A stretch of DNA of 41,612 nucleotides from Candidatus Foliamicus numerosus. GTDB lineage: Bacteria > Pseudomonadota > Gammaproteobacteria > Steroidobacterales > Foliamicaceae. Under the pieces are notes generated by a model. The model did not search any database. It saw nothing but the letters and a program-made list of their open reading frames with translations, and was not told the origin of the DNA. Below are positions 22,628-31,491 of the stretch, piece after piece; within the stretch, counting starts at the first letter, position 1; each line of letters starts with the position of its first letter. The stretch spans positions 1-41,612 of the forward strand of contig JAPYNE010000056.1 in the NCBI GenBank assembly GCA_028285945.1, read 5' to 3'. The position numbers and the translations under genes are program-made.

Positions 22628-23412
22628 GATTCCGCCGCCTCGAAGATGTCCACGCCCGCAGGGATATCGGGATCGAACAGCTTGCCGTCAAGCTCGCTGT
22701 CGAAATCGAGCCGGGACAGGAGCAACCGCACGCGGCTGCCGAGTTCGTCGGAGTACTCGAGCGCCGCGGGCACGCTTCCGCGCAAGGCCAGGCGCAGGCT
22801 GCCCTGCTCCGCATCGGCGCTGGCCAAGTTGAACCATTGCAGCCCGTCCTCGAATTCGGCGGCGCTCACTTCATAGTTCTCCAGCACCGATTCCTCGCCG
22901 GCCAGCAGCGCGGCGGCGGATTCCTTGAGCTGTTCGGTCTGCCTGTACACCGTCACCTGCTCCAGTTCCTTGTCGAACACCGAGAGAGTCTTGCCATTGG
23001 CCCAGATCAGCAGCTCGTCGGGCTGAAGATAGTCGAGCCGGAACCGCCCGGGGCGGGAAAGGTAGAGGCGACCGGCGCTTTCCTTGCGTAACACGCCGTC
23101 GCCGTCGAATTCCAGTTGGGTGAAATCGGCCTTAAGCTGCCGCACCTCGTGGAAGAAGCGTTTGAGGACGGCGCCGGCATCGGCGGGGGGCGCTTGCCGG
23201 GCGGAGGCGAAGGGGGCGAGCGAGGCGAGCGAGAGGAGCGAGAGGGCAATCAAGGCAATGAATGCGCGGCTTGGGAGCGCGCCCTCCCCTGCTCCGGGAG
23301 AAGCCTGGATGCCCGCCTTTCCGCGTTTGATGCGTTTGATGCCGTCGATGCCCTCCCTGCGAGCGAAGCGCCCGCTCCGCGCAAGGCGCTTTTTTCCGGA
23401 CGCGCGCATCAT
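22624..23412 (-). CDS. lolA: Outer-membrane lipoprotein carrier protein LolA
   Basis: A 262-residue periplasmic chaperone that takes lipoproteins from LolCDE to LolB. The mature region starts near residue 72 ([20 protein letters not shown]), followed by [34 protein letters not shown] and the C-terminal [10 protein letters not shown] typical of LolA. The hydrophobic signal is [20 protein letters not shown] (about 51-70), preceded by an unusually long, very basic stretch of 48 residues; E. coli LolA is 203 long. The start at 23412 is chosen because its ATG overlaps the ftsK stop; a later, non-ATG start is possible. serS overlaps its end by four bases. Confidence 0.88.
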   Translation of the reverse strand: MMRASGKKRLARSGRFARREGIDGIKRIKRGKAGIQASPGAGEGALPSRAFIALIALSLLSLASLAPFASARQAPPADAGAVLKRFFHEVRQLKADFTQLEFDGDGVLRKESAGRLYLSRPGRFRLDYLQPDELLIWANGKTLSVFDKELEQVTVYRQTEQLKESAAALLAGEESVLENYEVSAAEFEDGLQWFNLASADAEQGSLRLALRGSVPAALEYSDELGSRVRLLLSRLDFDSELDGKLFDPDIPAGVDIFEAAES

Positions 23413-25598
23413 TCGGCCCCGCCGGCCACCACGCGGCGCTCGCCGCGGCCGTCCGGCTCGGAAACCACGCCGGCGCGCTCTAGCTCCTCGACCAATCGCG
23501 CGGCGCGGTTGTAGCCCACGCGCAAGCGGCGCTGCACGTACGAAATCGACGCGCGGCCGCTCTCGGTAACAATATCGCGGGCCTGGGCGTAGAGCTCATC
23601 CGCCTCGCCATCGCCGTCGGCGCCGGATTCCGGCTCCGCCTCCGCCGGCCCCTGCGTGACCTGCTCGTCGTAACTGGGGCCGCCGCTGCGCTTGAGCACC
23701 TCCACCACCTTGAGCACCTCGGCATCCTCCACGAACGCGCCATGCACGCGCAGCAGGTCGCCCGAGCCGGCGGGAAGAAACAGCATGTCGCCCTTGCCGA
23801 GCAGCGTTTCGGCGCCCACCTGGTCGAGGATGGTGCGGGAATCCACCTGCGAGGCCACCCGAAATCCGATCCGCGCCGGGATGTTGGCCTTGATCAGCCC
23901 CGTGATCACATCCACGGAAGGCCGCTGCGTGGCCACGATGAGATGCAGGCCGGCGGCGCGGGCCTTCTGGGTGAGCCGCGCGATCAGGGTTTCCAGCTTC
24001 TTGCCCACCACCATCATCAGGTCGGCCAGCTCGTCGATCACCACCACGATTCGCGGCAGGCGCTCAAGCTCCGGGCCCTGCTCCTCGCCGTCGCCTTCCG
24101 GCGGGCTATGCAACGGCTCGCCGGCATCCCGGGCCACCTCGATGCGGTTGTTGAAACCCTCCAGGCTGCGGGTCTTCACCCAGGACATCAGGCGGTAGCG
24201 GCGGTCCATTTCCGCCACGCACCAGCGCAGCGCGTTGGCGGCCTGGCTCACGTCGGTCACCACCGGGCACAAAAGATGCGGAATGCCCTCGTACACCGAC
24301 AATTCCAGCATCTTGGGATCGACCATAATCAGGCGCACGGATTCCGGCGTGGACTTGTAGAGCAGGCTCAGCACCATCGCATTGATGGCCACGGACTTGC
24401 CTGAGCCCGTGGAGCCGGCCACCAGCAAATGCGGCATTTTCTCCAGATCCGTCACCACCGGGTCGCCGGCAATATCCATGCCAAGCCCCAGCGTGAGCGC
24501 GGACTGGTCCTGCGCATAGGCCTGGGAGCGAAGAATCTCCCCCAGGGTCACGAGCGCCCGCTCGCGGTTGGCGATTTCCAGCCCCACGGTCGATTTGCCC
24601 GGCATGGACTCCACCACGCGCACGCTGTGGGCCTTGAGCGAGCGCGCCAAGTCGCTGGCGAGGCTGGAAATGCGGCTGGCGCGAACGCCCGCGGCGGGCT
24701 GGACCGCGAACAGCGTGACCACCGGCCCGGGCGAGACCGCCGTGACCGAGGCGCCCACGCCGAATTCCTTCAGCTTCTCCTCAAGGCGCTGGGCCTGCTG
24801 GCGCAGGAACGAGTCCGACTCGCGGGCGGTGTCCAGCGGCGGGTCGGAAAGCAGGCTCAGCGGAGGCAAGCCAACGCTGTCGATCACATCAGGCGGCATG
24901 TCCAGCCGCGATGCCTTTGGGGACGCGGCAGCCTGCGGCGGCGACTCGGCGGCAGGCGGGCGCTTTCCGGCGGCAGGCCGCGCCTGGACCACTTTGCGGC
25001 GAGGCTTGGGGCGCGCAGGCGATAGCCTCTTCCGTCCCCATTCCCACAGCCACTGCCCGCCACGAATAGTGAGCCGGCCGGTTATTTGCGCCAGCGCCAG
25101 CCACGACAGCCCGGTCAGCAGCGTAAAGCCGGTCATCCACAGCGCCAGCAGCAGCACCAGGCTGCCGAAGCCCCCCAACACCGGGCCAAGCGAACCCGCA
25201 AGCCACAACCCCACGATCCCGCCGCCGATGCCGCCGCGCGCCGAGAGCTGCAGGAGGCCGCAGCCGCACACCACCACCAGCAGCCAGCCGGCGGCGCGAA
25301 TGCCCGCGTCCGGCCATGACCAGTCTTGGCGCGCCTTCGCGGGCGCCAAGTACCAGGCGCTGAAACCCATGAACGCGGCGGGAAACAGATACGAGGCCTG
25401 TCCGGCCAGAAAAAAAGCGAATAAAGCAAACGCGGCGCCTGCCGCGCCGATCACGTTCGCGCCCGAAAGGCCCGCCTCGGCAGCCTCGGGCACATGGCTG
25501 ATCAGGGCCACAAACATCAGCAGCCCCAGGGCCAAGCACAGCCAAAGCGCGCCCTCGCGCACGGCGCGCTCGATCCGGCTTTGCTCCTTGCCCTTCAT
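23409..25598 (-). CDS. ftsK: DNA translocase FtsK
   Basis: A 729-residue protein that links chromosome segregation to division. Four N-terminal membrane helices (about 20-165) anchor it at the septum. A short Ala/Pro/Arg linker (about 175-230) precedes the motor: Walker A AGSTGSGKS, Walker B RIVVVIDELADLM. The gamma winged-helix domain at the C-terminus (GRASISYVQRRLRVGYNRAARLVEELERAG) recognises KOPS and activates XerD. The linker is much shorter than in E. coli FtsK (1329 residues). ATG 25598 is chosen as the first start in front of the charged cytoplasmic N-tail; a longer frame to 25670 would overlap the trxB start. lolA follows with overlapping codons. Confidence 0.95.
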   Translation of the reverse strand: MKGKEQSRIERAVREGALWLCLALGLLMFVALISHVPEAAEAGLSGANVIGAAGAAFALFAFFLAGQASYLFPAAFMGFSAWYLAPAKARQDWSWPDAGIRAAGWLLVVVCGCGLLQLSARGGIGGGIVGLWLAGSLGPVLGGFGSLVLLLALWMTGFTLLTGLSWLALAQITGRLTIRGGQWLWEWGRKRLSPARPKPRRKVVQARPAAGKRPPAAESPPQAAASPKASRLDMPPDVIDSVGLPPLSLLSDPPLDTARESDSFLRQQAQRLEEKLKEFGVGASVTAVSPGPVVTLFAVQPAAGVRASRISSLASDLARSLKAHSVRVVESMPGKSTVGLEIANRERALVTLGEILRSQAYAQDQSALTLGLGMDIAGDPVVTDLEKMPHLLVAGSTGSGKSVAINAMVLSLLYKSTPESVRLIMVDPKMLELSVYEGIPHLLCPVVTDVSQAANALRWCVAEMDRRYRLMSWVKTRSLEGFNNRIEVARDAGEPLHSPPEGDGEEQGPELERLPRIVVVIDELADLMMVVGKKLETLIARLTQKARAAGLHLIVATQRPSVDVITGLIKANIPARIGFRVASQVDSRTILDQVGAETLLGKGDMLFLPAGSGDLLRVHGAFVEDAEVLKVVEVLKRSGGPSYDEQVTQGPAEAEPESGADGDGEADELYAQARDIVTESGRASISYVQRRLRVGYNRAARLVEELERAGVVSEPDGRGERRVVAGGAE

Positions 25599-25656
25599 GC
25601 CGCGCCTAATGTTATGCCGCTGCGGGGCGAACACAAACCCGGATAAACTTGCGCCC

Positions 25657-26616
25657 GTGCCGAATGCCATCGTCCGCCTGCTGATTCTCGGTTCCGGCCC
25701 CGCCGGCTACTCCGCCGCCGTTTACGGCGCGCGCGCCAACATGTCGCCAGTGCTGCTCGCCGGCAGCGAGCCCGGCGGCCAGCTGATGACCACCACCGAC
25801 GTGGACAACTGGCCCGGCGGGCGCGAAGGACTGCTGGGGCCGCAGCTCATGGACGAATTGCGCCAGCACGCCGAGCGCCTGGGCGCCGAGATCATCTACG
25901 ACCACATCGAGGAAGCGGACCTTTCGCGGCGGCCTTTCACGCTCAAGGGGGGCTTAAGCGAATACCGCGCCGAATCGCTGATCATCGCCACCGGCGCCAC
26001 GGCGCGCTACCTAGGCCTGGAGAGTGAGCGGAATCACTTAGGCAAGGGCGTGTCGGCCTGCGCCACCTGCGACGGCTTTTTCTTCAAGGGCCGGCCGGTG
26101 GCCGTAGTGGGCGGCGGCAACACCGCCGTGGAAGAGGCGCTTTACCTGTCCAATCTCTGCTCCAAGGTCACGCTGATTCACCGCCGGGACGCGCTGCGCG
26201 CCGAGAAGATGATGCAGCAGCAGCTTTTCGAGCGTGCCGGGCCCGACGGCCCTATCGATATCCGCTGGGACCGCGTGGTGGAAGAGGTGCTCGGCGACGG
26301 CAACCAGGTAACGGGCCTTAAGATCAGGAGCACGAAGGAAGCGGGCGTGGTCGAGGAGGTGCCGGTGGACGGCGTGTTCATCGCCATCGGCCATGATCCC
26401 AACACCAAGCTGTTCGTGGACGCGCTCAAGCACAACAACGGCTACCTCGCGGTGCGCGGCGGGGATGCCGGCAGCGCCACCGCCACCAGCGTGCCGGGCG
26501 TGTTCGCCGCCGGCGATGTGGCCGATTCAGTCTATCGCCAAGCCATCACCTCGGCCGGAACCGGCTGCATGGCGGCGCTGGACGCCGAAAAATTCTGCGA
26601 CGCCAATCCGCTTTAG
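25657..26616 (+). CDS. trxB: Thioredoxin reductase
   Basis: A 319-residue flavoprotein that reduces thioredoxin with NADPH. The FAD motif GSGPAG is at 12-17, the NADPH motif GGGNTAVEEA lies in the central domain, and the redox-active pair is C135-A-T-C138. The C-terminal FAD motif VFAAGDVADSVYRQAITSAGTGC is intact. Length equals E. coli TrxB (321). GTG 25657 is the start; the upstream open frame overlaps ftsK antisense and lacks similarity. The gene is divergent from ftsK with 58 bases between start codons. Confidence 0.95.
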   Translation: MPNAIVRLLILGSGPAGYSAAVYGARANMSPVLLAGSEPGGQLMTTTDVDNWPGGREGLLGPQLMDELRQHAERLGAEIIYDHIEEADLSRRPFTLKGGLSEYRAESLIIATGATARYLGLESERNHLGKGVSACATCDGFFFKGRPVAVVGGGNTAVEEALYLSNLCSKVTLIHRRDALRAEKMMQQQLFERAGPDGPIDIRWDRVVEEVLGDGNQVTGLKIRSTKEAGVVEEVPVDGVFIAIGHDPNTKLFVDALKHNNGYLAVRGGDAGSATATSVPGVFAAGDVADSVYRQAITSAGTGCMAALDAEKFCDANPL

Positions 26617-26718
26617 CGCCGAACGGAATCGCCGCGCGCCGCCACCGGCATTTTGGCGCCCCCTAGCCTTCTCTTCGCTCCCTTCTTTCGGCGCGGATCA
26701 GGCGCTACCCTTTAGCCT

Positions 26719-27858
26719 GTGCGGATAAGGGTCCTTAACGGCATTTCGGAAGTCGCGGCGAGCGACTGGAACGCGCTCGCGGGCGCCCCGAATCCTTTCC
26801 TGCGCCACGAGTTCATTCACGCGCTGGAGGCATCCGGGTGCGCTTCGCCGGAGACCGGCTGGCAGCCCTGCCACCTGCTGCTGGACGGTGAGGACCGCCC
26901 CGCCGCCGCCATGCCGCTCTACATTAAAAGCCACTCGCGCGGCGAGTTCGTGTTCGATTGGGCTTGGGCGTCGGCCTACCAGCGCGCCGGGCACGCCTAC
27001 TACCCCAAGCTGCTCAGCGCCGTGCCCTTCACTCCGGTCACCGGGCCGCGCTTTCTCCAGGCGAACGGCGAACGGCTGCGGGAGCGCGCCCGCTCGATGC
27101 TGCTGGCCGCGGCCGTCGAACTCGGCGAGCGTCTGGCGGCCAGCTCGCTGCACTGCCTTTTCCCTTCGCCTGAGGATGCCGAGTGGATGAAGCAAAAAGG
27201 CATGATGCTGCGCACCGACTGCCAGTTCCACTGGAAGAATGAGGGCTACGGGAACTTCGGCGAATTCCTCCGCATGTTCAGCTCGGCCAAGCGCAAGAAA
27301 GTGAACCGCGAGCGCCGGCGCGTGCGCGAAGCGGGCATCGCCTTCGAGACGCTCACCGGAGACGGTTTAACTCCCGCCCTGTGGGAGACGCTCTACCCGC
27401 TGTACGCCTCCAGCTACCTTAGGCGCGGGCAGTCCCCGTACTTGAACCGCAGTTTCTTCGAGCGCATCACCCGCTCGATGCCCGAAGCCATTGTGCTGTT
27501 CGTGGCGCGCTTGGACGGTGAAGCCGTCGCGCTGGCGATCTGTTTCCGCAGCGAGGCCGCGCTCTACGGACGCTACTGGGGCAGCGCGGGCTTCCACCAC
27601 AGCCTGCATTTCGAGACCTGCTACTACCAAGGCATCGAGTACTGCGTGCGCGAAGGGTTGGCGCTATTCGATCCAGGCGTGCAAGGCGAGCACAAGCTGG
27701 CGCGCGGCTTCGAGCCGGAAACCTCGTTCTCCACGCATTGGGTGCGGCACGCAGGCTTCGCCAACGCGCTGACCGGCTACCTGGCCAGGGAACGGGAGCA
27801 AGTGGCGCGCTACGTCGAAATTGCTGGCGAGCACACGCCATTCAAGCAAGCTGGTTAG
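26719..27858 (+). CDS. FemAB-like GNAT protein (PF04339 type)
   Basis: A 379-residue protein of the peptidogalycan biosynthesis/recognition family (DUF482), a double-GNAT fold related to FemAB. Recognisable blocks are NPFLRHEFIHALEASGC, MPLYIKSHSRGEFVFDWAWA, PFTPVTGPRFL, RTDCQFHWKNEGYGNFGEFL, SSAKRKKVNRERRRV and FDPGVQGEHKLARGFEP. It is presumed to transfer an acyl or aminoacyl group, but no member's reaction is firmly known. GTG 26719 is the only suitable start in front of the conserved IRVLNGISEV region. It follows trxB after 102 bases and converges with the cytochrome c gene. Confidence 0.82.
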   Translation: MRIRVLNGISEVAASDWNALAGAPNPFLRHEFIHALEASGCASPETGWQPCHLLLDGEDRPAAAMPLYIKSHSRGEFVFDWAWASAYQRAGHAYYPKLLSAVPFTPVTGPRFLQANGERLRERARSMLLAAAVELGERLAASSLHCLFPSPEDAEWMKQKGMMLRTDCQFHWKNEGYGNFGEFLRMFSSAKRKKVNRERRRVREAGIAFETLTGDGLTPALWETLYPLYASSYLRRGQSPYLNRSFFERITRSMPEAIVLFVARLDGEAVALAICFRSEAALYGRYWGSAGFHHSLHFETCYYQGIEYCVREGLALFDPGVQGEHKLARGFEPETSFSTHWVRHAGFANALTGYLAREREQVARYVEIAGEHTPFKQAG

Positions 27859-27917
27859 GAATGCGGGCAACGAGGGCCGGCGGCCCTCGCGCCCAACGGG
27901 ATGAAAACGCGGTCTTC

Positions 27918-28688
27918 CTATTCGCCCGCGCTAAAGGTGTTGATGTAGGCGGCTACATTGCGGATGGCTTCGGGCGTGGGCAGGACCATGGCCATGGGGC
28001 GCATCTGCGTATCGAAGATATTGCGCGGGTCGGCGCCGCGAATGCCGGCGATGTAGTGCTCCATCTGCCGCACCGTGTACCAGTCGTGCTGGGCCGCAAG
28101 CGCCGGCGCGTTGAGCGCCTGGTTGCCCTCGCCGGCTGCGCCATGGCAAGCGATGCAGGTGGCATAGCCGATCGCGCCGGCAGCGACATCGCCTTCGATC
28201 GTAACGGGCGCGGGCGGCGGCGTCAGCGTGGCGGCGTAGGCGGCCAAGTCCTCCACGGCCTGGTCGTCCGCCAGCGTGAGCGCGATCGCGCGCATCAGCG
28301 GGCCGTAAACATCCGGCGAGGGCTGGCTGCAGGCGCCGCCCGCAGGCAGCGCGCCGTCGAAATGGCTTGCCAGTTCCGCCTCGATATCGGCGTAATCCGG
28401 CGACGACGCTTTGGCGCGCTCGAAAGTGCCGGCCACATCCGCCGTGTCGCAGTTGTCCTTGGCGCGCAGGCCGGCGCGGAAATTCTTTAACGAAGTGACC
28501 ATGTACCAGTCTTCCCGGCCTCCGATCTTCGGCGCCCCGTACTTCTCGAAACCCTCGCCTTGATCGCCGTGGCACACGGCGCACACTTCATATTCCGCAT
28601 GGCCGCGCACGGGATCCCCGGCGGCATGGGCGGTTCCCGCCGCGAGCATGGCGGCGGCGCTAATCATCAGGTAGGAAAGACGCTTCAT
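27918..28688 (-). CDS. Dihaem class I cytochrome c (c4-like)
   Basis: A 256-residue exported cytochrome. A Sec signal (MKRLSYLMISAAAMLAAGTAHA) is followed by two CxxCH haem sites: C36-A-V-C-H40 and, in the second half, CIACHGAAGEGN. Each domain has the GDQGEG/GAAGEG and WY...R pattern of c4-type cytochromes and a downstream Met ligand candidate (MVTSL; TQMRPMA). Between them an acidic insert with Cys (KDNCDTADVAG and GGACSQPS) is unusual. Such proteins carry electrons to terminal oxidases or accept them from periplasmic dehydrogenases. A related protein is encoded at 29621-30277 on the same strand. Confidence 0.85.
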   Translation of the reverse strand: MKRLSYLMISAAAMLAAGTAHAAGDPVRGHAEYEVCAVCHGDQGEGFEKYGAPKIGGREDWYMVTSLKNFRAGLRAKDNCDTADVAGTFERAKASSPDYADIEAELASHFDGALPAGGACSQPSPDVYGPLMRAIALTLADDQAVEDLAAYAATLTPPPAPVTIEGDVAAGAIGYATCIACHGAAGEGNQALNAPALAAQHDWYTVRQMEHYIAGIRGADPRNIFDTQMRPMAMVLPTPEAIRNVAAYINTFSAGE

Positions 28689-28807
28689 ACTGATCCTCTG
28701 CTTGGATTGCAAAACGGCGCGGAAGGCACCCGGCTTTGTAAGCCGGAGCAATAACCGCACCCTGTGAGGGCATCTATTTTATGCCGAACCGTGGGTACAC
28801 TGCACGC

Positions 28808-29215
28808 ATGGAATGCACGCTTTTTTTCTGCCACCGGGCCGGCTCGAACGAGTCGGGCCAACTCGATATAGGCGGCGTTTTCGACGAGCTGCGGGCGCCG
28901 GCCTTTCCGGCGCGCCAGCCACGAATGCGGCTGGCCGGACTGGTGAGCTGGAACGAGGGCGAGCGGGGGCGGGTGCCCTTTCTCATCGAGCTGCTCGATC
29001 CCGGCGACAAGGCGGTGTTCACCATCGAGGGCTTCAGCGAAGTGGAGGAGACGCCAGGCTCGGCGGCCCCGCCCCGCACCCAGCTCAACCTGCCCTTGGA
29101 GGACGTGACCTTTCCCGAACCGGGCCGCTACCGCGTGCGGCTGGAAGCGAACGGCGCGCAGGCGTACGGCCCCTCGCTCTACCTGGGCAAGGCCCGCGAC
29201 AACCCCGCAGCCTGA
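28808..29215 (+). CDS. DUF6941-like protein
   Basis: A 135-residue cytoplasmic beta-rich protein: MECTLFFCHRAGSNESGQLD, then IGGVFDELRAPAFPARQPRM and a C-terminal RYRVRLEANGAQAYGPSLYLG. The pattern resembles the DUF6941 group, small beta-sandwich proteins of unknown function with a standalone gene. ATG 28808 is used because the family begins with the ME/MEC-type strand; an earlier ATG at 28781 adds nine residues. It is divergent from the dihaem cytochrome gene and followed by a palindromic repeat cluster. Confidence 0.6.
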   Translation: MECTLFFCHRAGSNESGQLDIGGVFDELRAPAFPARQPRMRLAGLVSWNEGERGRVPFLIELLDPGDKAVFTIEGFSEVEETPGSAAPPRTQLNLPLEDVTFPEPGRYRVRLEANGAQAYGPSLYLGKARDNPAA

Positions 29216-29282
29216 GCGGCACCCCTTCCACCACCGCGGCCCGGCACCTAGCCGCCAGCCGCTTCCCCGCCCTAAAGCTAGA

Positions 29283-29364
29283 GGCCGATGCGTTGCCGTC
29301 CCCTCCGCGGAGCCCCAAGGATGGGTTCATGCGTCTCCGCGGAGGGGACGGCAACGCATCGGCC
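29283..29364. repeat. Long perfect palindrome with constant core, copy C
   Basis: The arms 29283-29312 and 29335-29364 are perfect 30-nt inverted repeats. The loop is only 22 nt (29313-29334) and is identical to one end of the 50-nt core in copy A (ending AAGGATGGGTTCATGCGT), 22 kb away, while the arms are unrelated in most of their sequence. All copies keep GGAG before and CTCC after the core. No gene was found from 29216 to 29620. Confidence 0.9.
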
Positions 29365-29384
29365 GAAGGGCCGGCAGCCAGCCC

Positions 29385-29500
29385 CAATAGCCGCCGCCGA
29401 GCGCCTAAGGATAGGTTCATGCGTCTCCGCGGAGGGGACGGCAACGCATCGGCGGAGGGGACGGCAACGCATCGGCGGAGGGGACGGCAACGCATCGGCC
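29385..29500. repeat. Armless core copy followed by 23-bp tandem repeats
   Basis: 29385-29430 resembles the core (TAGCCGCCGCC, then AAGGATAGGTTCATGCGTCT) without a left arm. Bases 29421-29453 repeat the right arm of copy C exactly, and the arm's 23-base piece GGAGGGGACGGCAACGCATC plus GGC is repeated three times head to tail (29431, 29454, 29477). The flank GAAGGGCCGGCAGCCAGCCC occurs after both copy C (29365) and this array (29501). The remainder to 29620 holds nothing recognisable. Confidence 0.85.
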
Positions 29501-29620
29501 GAAGGGCCGGCAGCCAGCCCCAGCAGGAGCCGCCGAGGCTTTCAACGCCTCCCGAAAGAGCAAAGCGATATTAAGGATGGCGCCGAAACGCCGTCTTGCC
29601 GGCTTCGCTGCGGCCCGGCT

Positions 29621-30277
29621 TCAGTCGCGCTGTTCGGTGTACTGGAACGTGGCGATGTAGGCGATCACGTCGTTCTGCTTCTGCTCCGTGTCCAGCAGTT
29701 TCGCCATGTAGCGCATCTGGGTTCCGAAGATGTCGTCGCGCGCCGCGCCGCGCGCGCCGCTCAGGAAATCCTTGATTTGGCGCAGCAGATACCAGTCGTG
29801 CTGGTTGGAAAGCCGCGGCGAGCCTAAAAGAGTGGAGCCCTCGCCGTTTTCGCCGTGGCAGGCGATGCAACTGGCCTCGTAGATGCCGCGGCCCGCCTCC
29901 GGATCGCCGTCCACGGTGATCGGCAGCGACTCGGGCGGATCCAGCGAATGCATATAGGCGGCCATGTCCATGATCGCCTGCTCGTCCGGCACCTGCGCGA
30001 TCGCCATGTTCTTCATCTGGTTGCCGTAAATGTCTTCCAGCGGCCCCCAATAGCCGCGCAGGTTGGCGCGGTAGTTGGCCAGCTGCCGCTCCACGTACCA
30101 AGCATCCTGCCTGCCGGCGGCCGGCGTGTTGAGCAAGGCGTTGCCCTCGCCCGCTTGGCCGTGGCAAGTGCCGCAGAAGAAATACAACTGCTTGCCGCGC
30201 TCAAGGTCCGGCTCGGCAGCGAAGGAAGGCAGCGGCGCGGCGCACGCCAAAAGGCACAGCGCAAATACTCTTTTCAT
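29621..30277 (-). CDS. Dihaem class I cytochrome c (c4-like)
   Basis: A 218-residue exported cytochrome with signal peptide MKRVFALCLLACAAPLPSFA. Haem sites are C35-G-T-C-H39 and CIACHGENGEGS in the second half. Candidate Met ligands are in NQMKNMA and TQMRYMAKLL. The second domain closely follows that of the cytochrome at 27918-28688 (HDWYxxRQ, IFGTQMRYMA against IFDTQMRPMA), so the two genes are paralogues. It is likely a periplasmic electron carrier. No oxidase or dehydrogenase partner is next to it; the dehydrogenase genes on the other side are cytoplasmic and diverge from it across 240 bases that show no clear gene. Confidence 0.86.
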   Translation of the reverse strand: MKRVFALCLLACAAPLPSFAAEPDLERGKQLYFFCGTCHGQAGEGNALLNTPAAGRQDAWYVERQLANYRANLRGYWGPLEDIYGNQMKNMAIAQVPDEQAIMDMAAYMHSLDPPESLPITVDGDPEAGRGIYEASCIACHGENGEGSTLLGSPRLSNQHDWYLLRQIKDFLSGARGAARDDIFGTQMRYMAKLLDTEQKQNDVIAYIATFQYTEQRD

Positions 30278-30517
30278 GGACAAAAGCGGTTCACCGGCAC
30301 TGATTGCGTCAGTGCGCGAACTGTACCAAAAGCGCGCCGCCATGCAAAGCGCCGCACGGGCGTTTGTGAACCCGCGCGCTATCGTGATAAGTTAGGATGC
30401 TTAAGGGCTGTTGGGCAGGAGCCCCTATGGGGCGGTCGCCGCCGGCTCGCGTGGAACGGCACGCGGCGCTTAAGGCTTTTCGCATCATCGCAACAACTGA
30501 ACGGGTTGAAGGCACCT

Positions 30518-31477
30518 TTGGATAAAGAAACACTTCTGGAAGCGTTTCGGCGCATGAGGACGATCAGGGAATTCGAGGATCGCATCCATATCAACAGCGC
30601 GAAAGGCGAGGTGCCGGGCTTCATCCACCTTTCCGCAGGCCAGGAGGCCAGCGCCGTGGGGATTTGCATGCATCTGACCGACGCGGACCATATCGCCAGC
30701 ACCCACAGGGGGCATGGCCACAGCATTGCCAAGGGCTGCGACGTGACCGCCATGATGGATGAAATCTACGCGAAACGCACCGGCTTGTGCGGCGGCAAGG
30801 GCGGCTCCATGCACATGGCCGACCTCAGCAAAGGCATGATCGGCGCCAACGGCATCGTGGGCGGCGGCGTGCCGCTGACTGCCGGCGCGGCCCTGAAGTC
30901 GGTCATCCTCGGCACCGACCGCGTGGCGGTGGCGTTTTTCGGCGACGGGGCGCTGAACGAAGGCGCCACCATGGAAACCATGAACCTCGCCAAAGTCCTG
31001 AACTTGCCGATGATTTTCGCGATGGAGGACAACGGCTACGGCGAGGCGACGCCGTCGAGCTGGGCGATTGGCGGCGACCCGCTGGCCCGGGCCAAGGGCT
31101 TCGGCCTGTCGGCCTGCGCGCTGGACGGCCACGATTTTTTCCAGATGCACGAGGCCGCGGGCCGGATCATCGAGGATGTGCGGGCCGGCAAAGGCCCCGC
31201 TTTCATGCATATCAGCGCCTACCGCTACTACGGCCACTTCGAGGGCGATGCGGCCACCTACCGGCCTGAAGGCGAAGTCGAGAAAATGCAAAAGGAAAGG
31301 GATTGCCTGATGATTTTCAAGACCAAGGCGCTGGCCACCCGGCTGGTGACGGACAAAGAGCTCGACGATATCGAGCGGCAGGTGGTCCGCTTGCTCGACG
31401 ATGCCGTGGAGCACGCCCGCCAAGCGCCTGCGCCCGGCCCGGAGGACCTTGTCACCGATGTTTATGTTTCCTATTGA
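30518..31477 (+). CDS. TPP-dependent dehydrogenase E1 component, alpha subunit
   Basis: A 319-residue subunit of a 2-oxo-acid or acetoin dehydrogenase. The TPP-binding motif begins at GDGALNEGA (142-150) and ends with the Asn of EDNGYG (170-175). RTIREFEDRI and THRGHGHSIAKG are typical E1-alpha blocks, close to AcoA and to alpha-2 beta-2 pyruvate dehydrogenases. TTG 30518 is preferred, giving MDKETLLEAFRRM with AAGG a few bases upstream; TTG 30506 is also in frame. It opens an operon with E1-beta 14 bases downstream and E2 after that. It catalyses decarboxylation or acetoin cleavage; the substrate is uncertain. Confidence 0.88.
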   Translation: MDKETLLEAFRRMRTIREFEDRIHINSAKGEVPGFIHLSAGQEASAVGICMHLTDADHIASTHRGHGHSIAKGCDVTAMMDEIYAKRTGLCGGKGGSMHMADLSKGMIGANGIVGGGVPLTAGAALKSVILGTDRVAVAFFGDGALNEGATMETMNLAKVLNLPMIFAMEDNGYGEATPSSWAIGGDPLARAKGFGLSACALDGHDFFQMHEAAGRIIEDVRAGKGPAFMHISAYRYYGHFEGDAATYRPEGEVEKMQKERDCLMIFKTKALATRLVTDKELDDIERQVVRLLDDAVEHARQAPAPGPEDLVTDVYVSY

Positions 31478-31491
31478 GCGGGCGCGGCCTT

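Noticed and set aside
29085-29574. Open frames on both strands across the 29.2-29.5 kb repeats
   Set aside because: Their repeated peptides such as GGDGNASAEG come only from the tandem DNA repeats and have no start signals.
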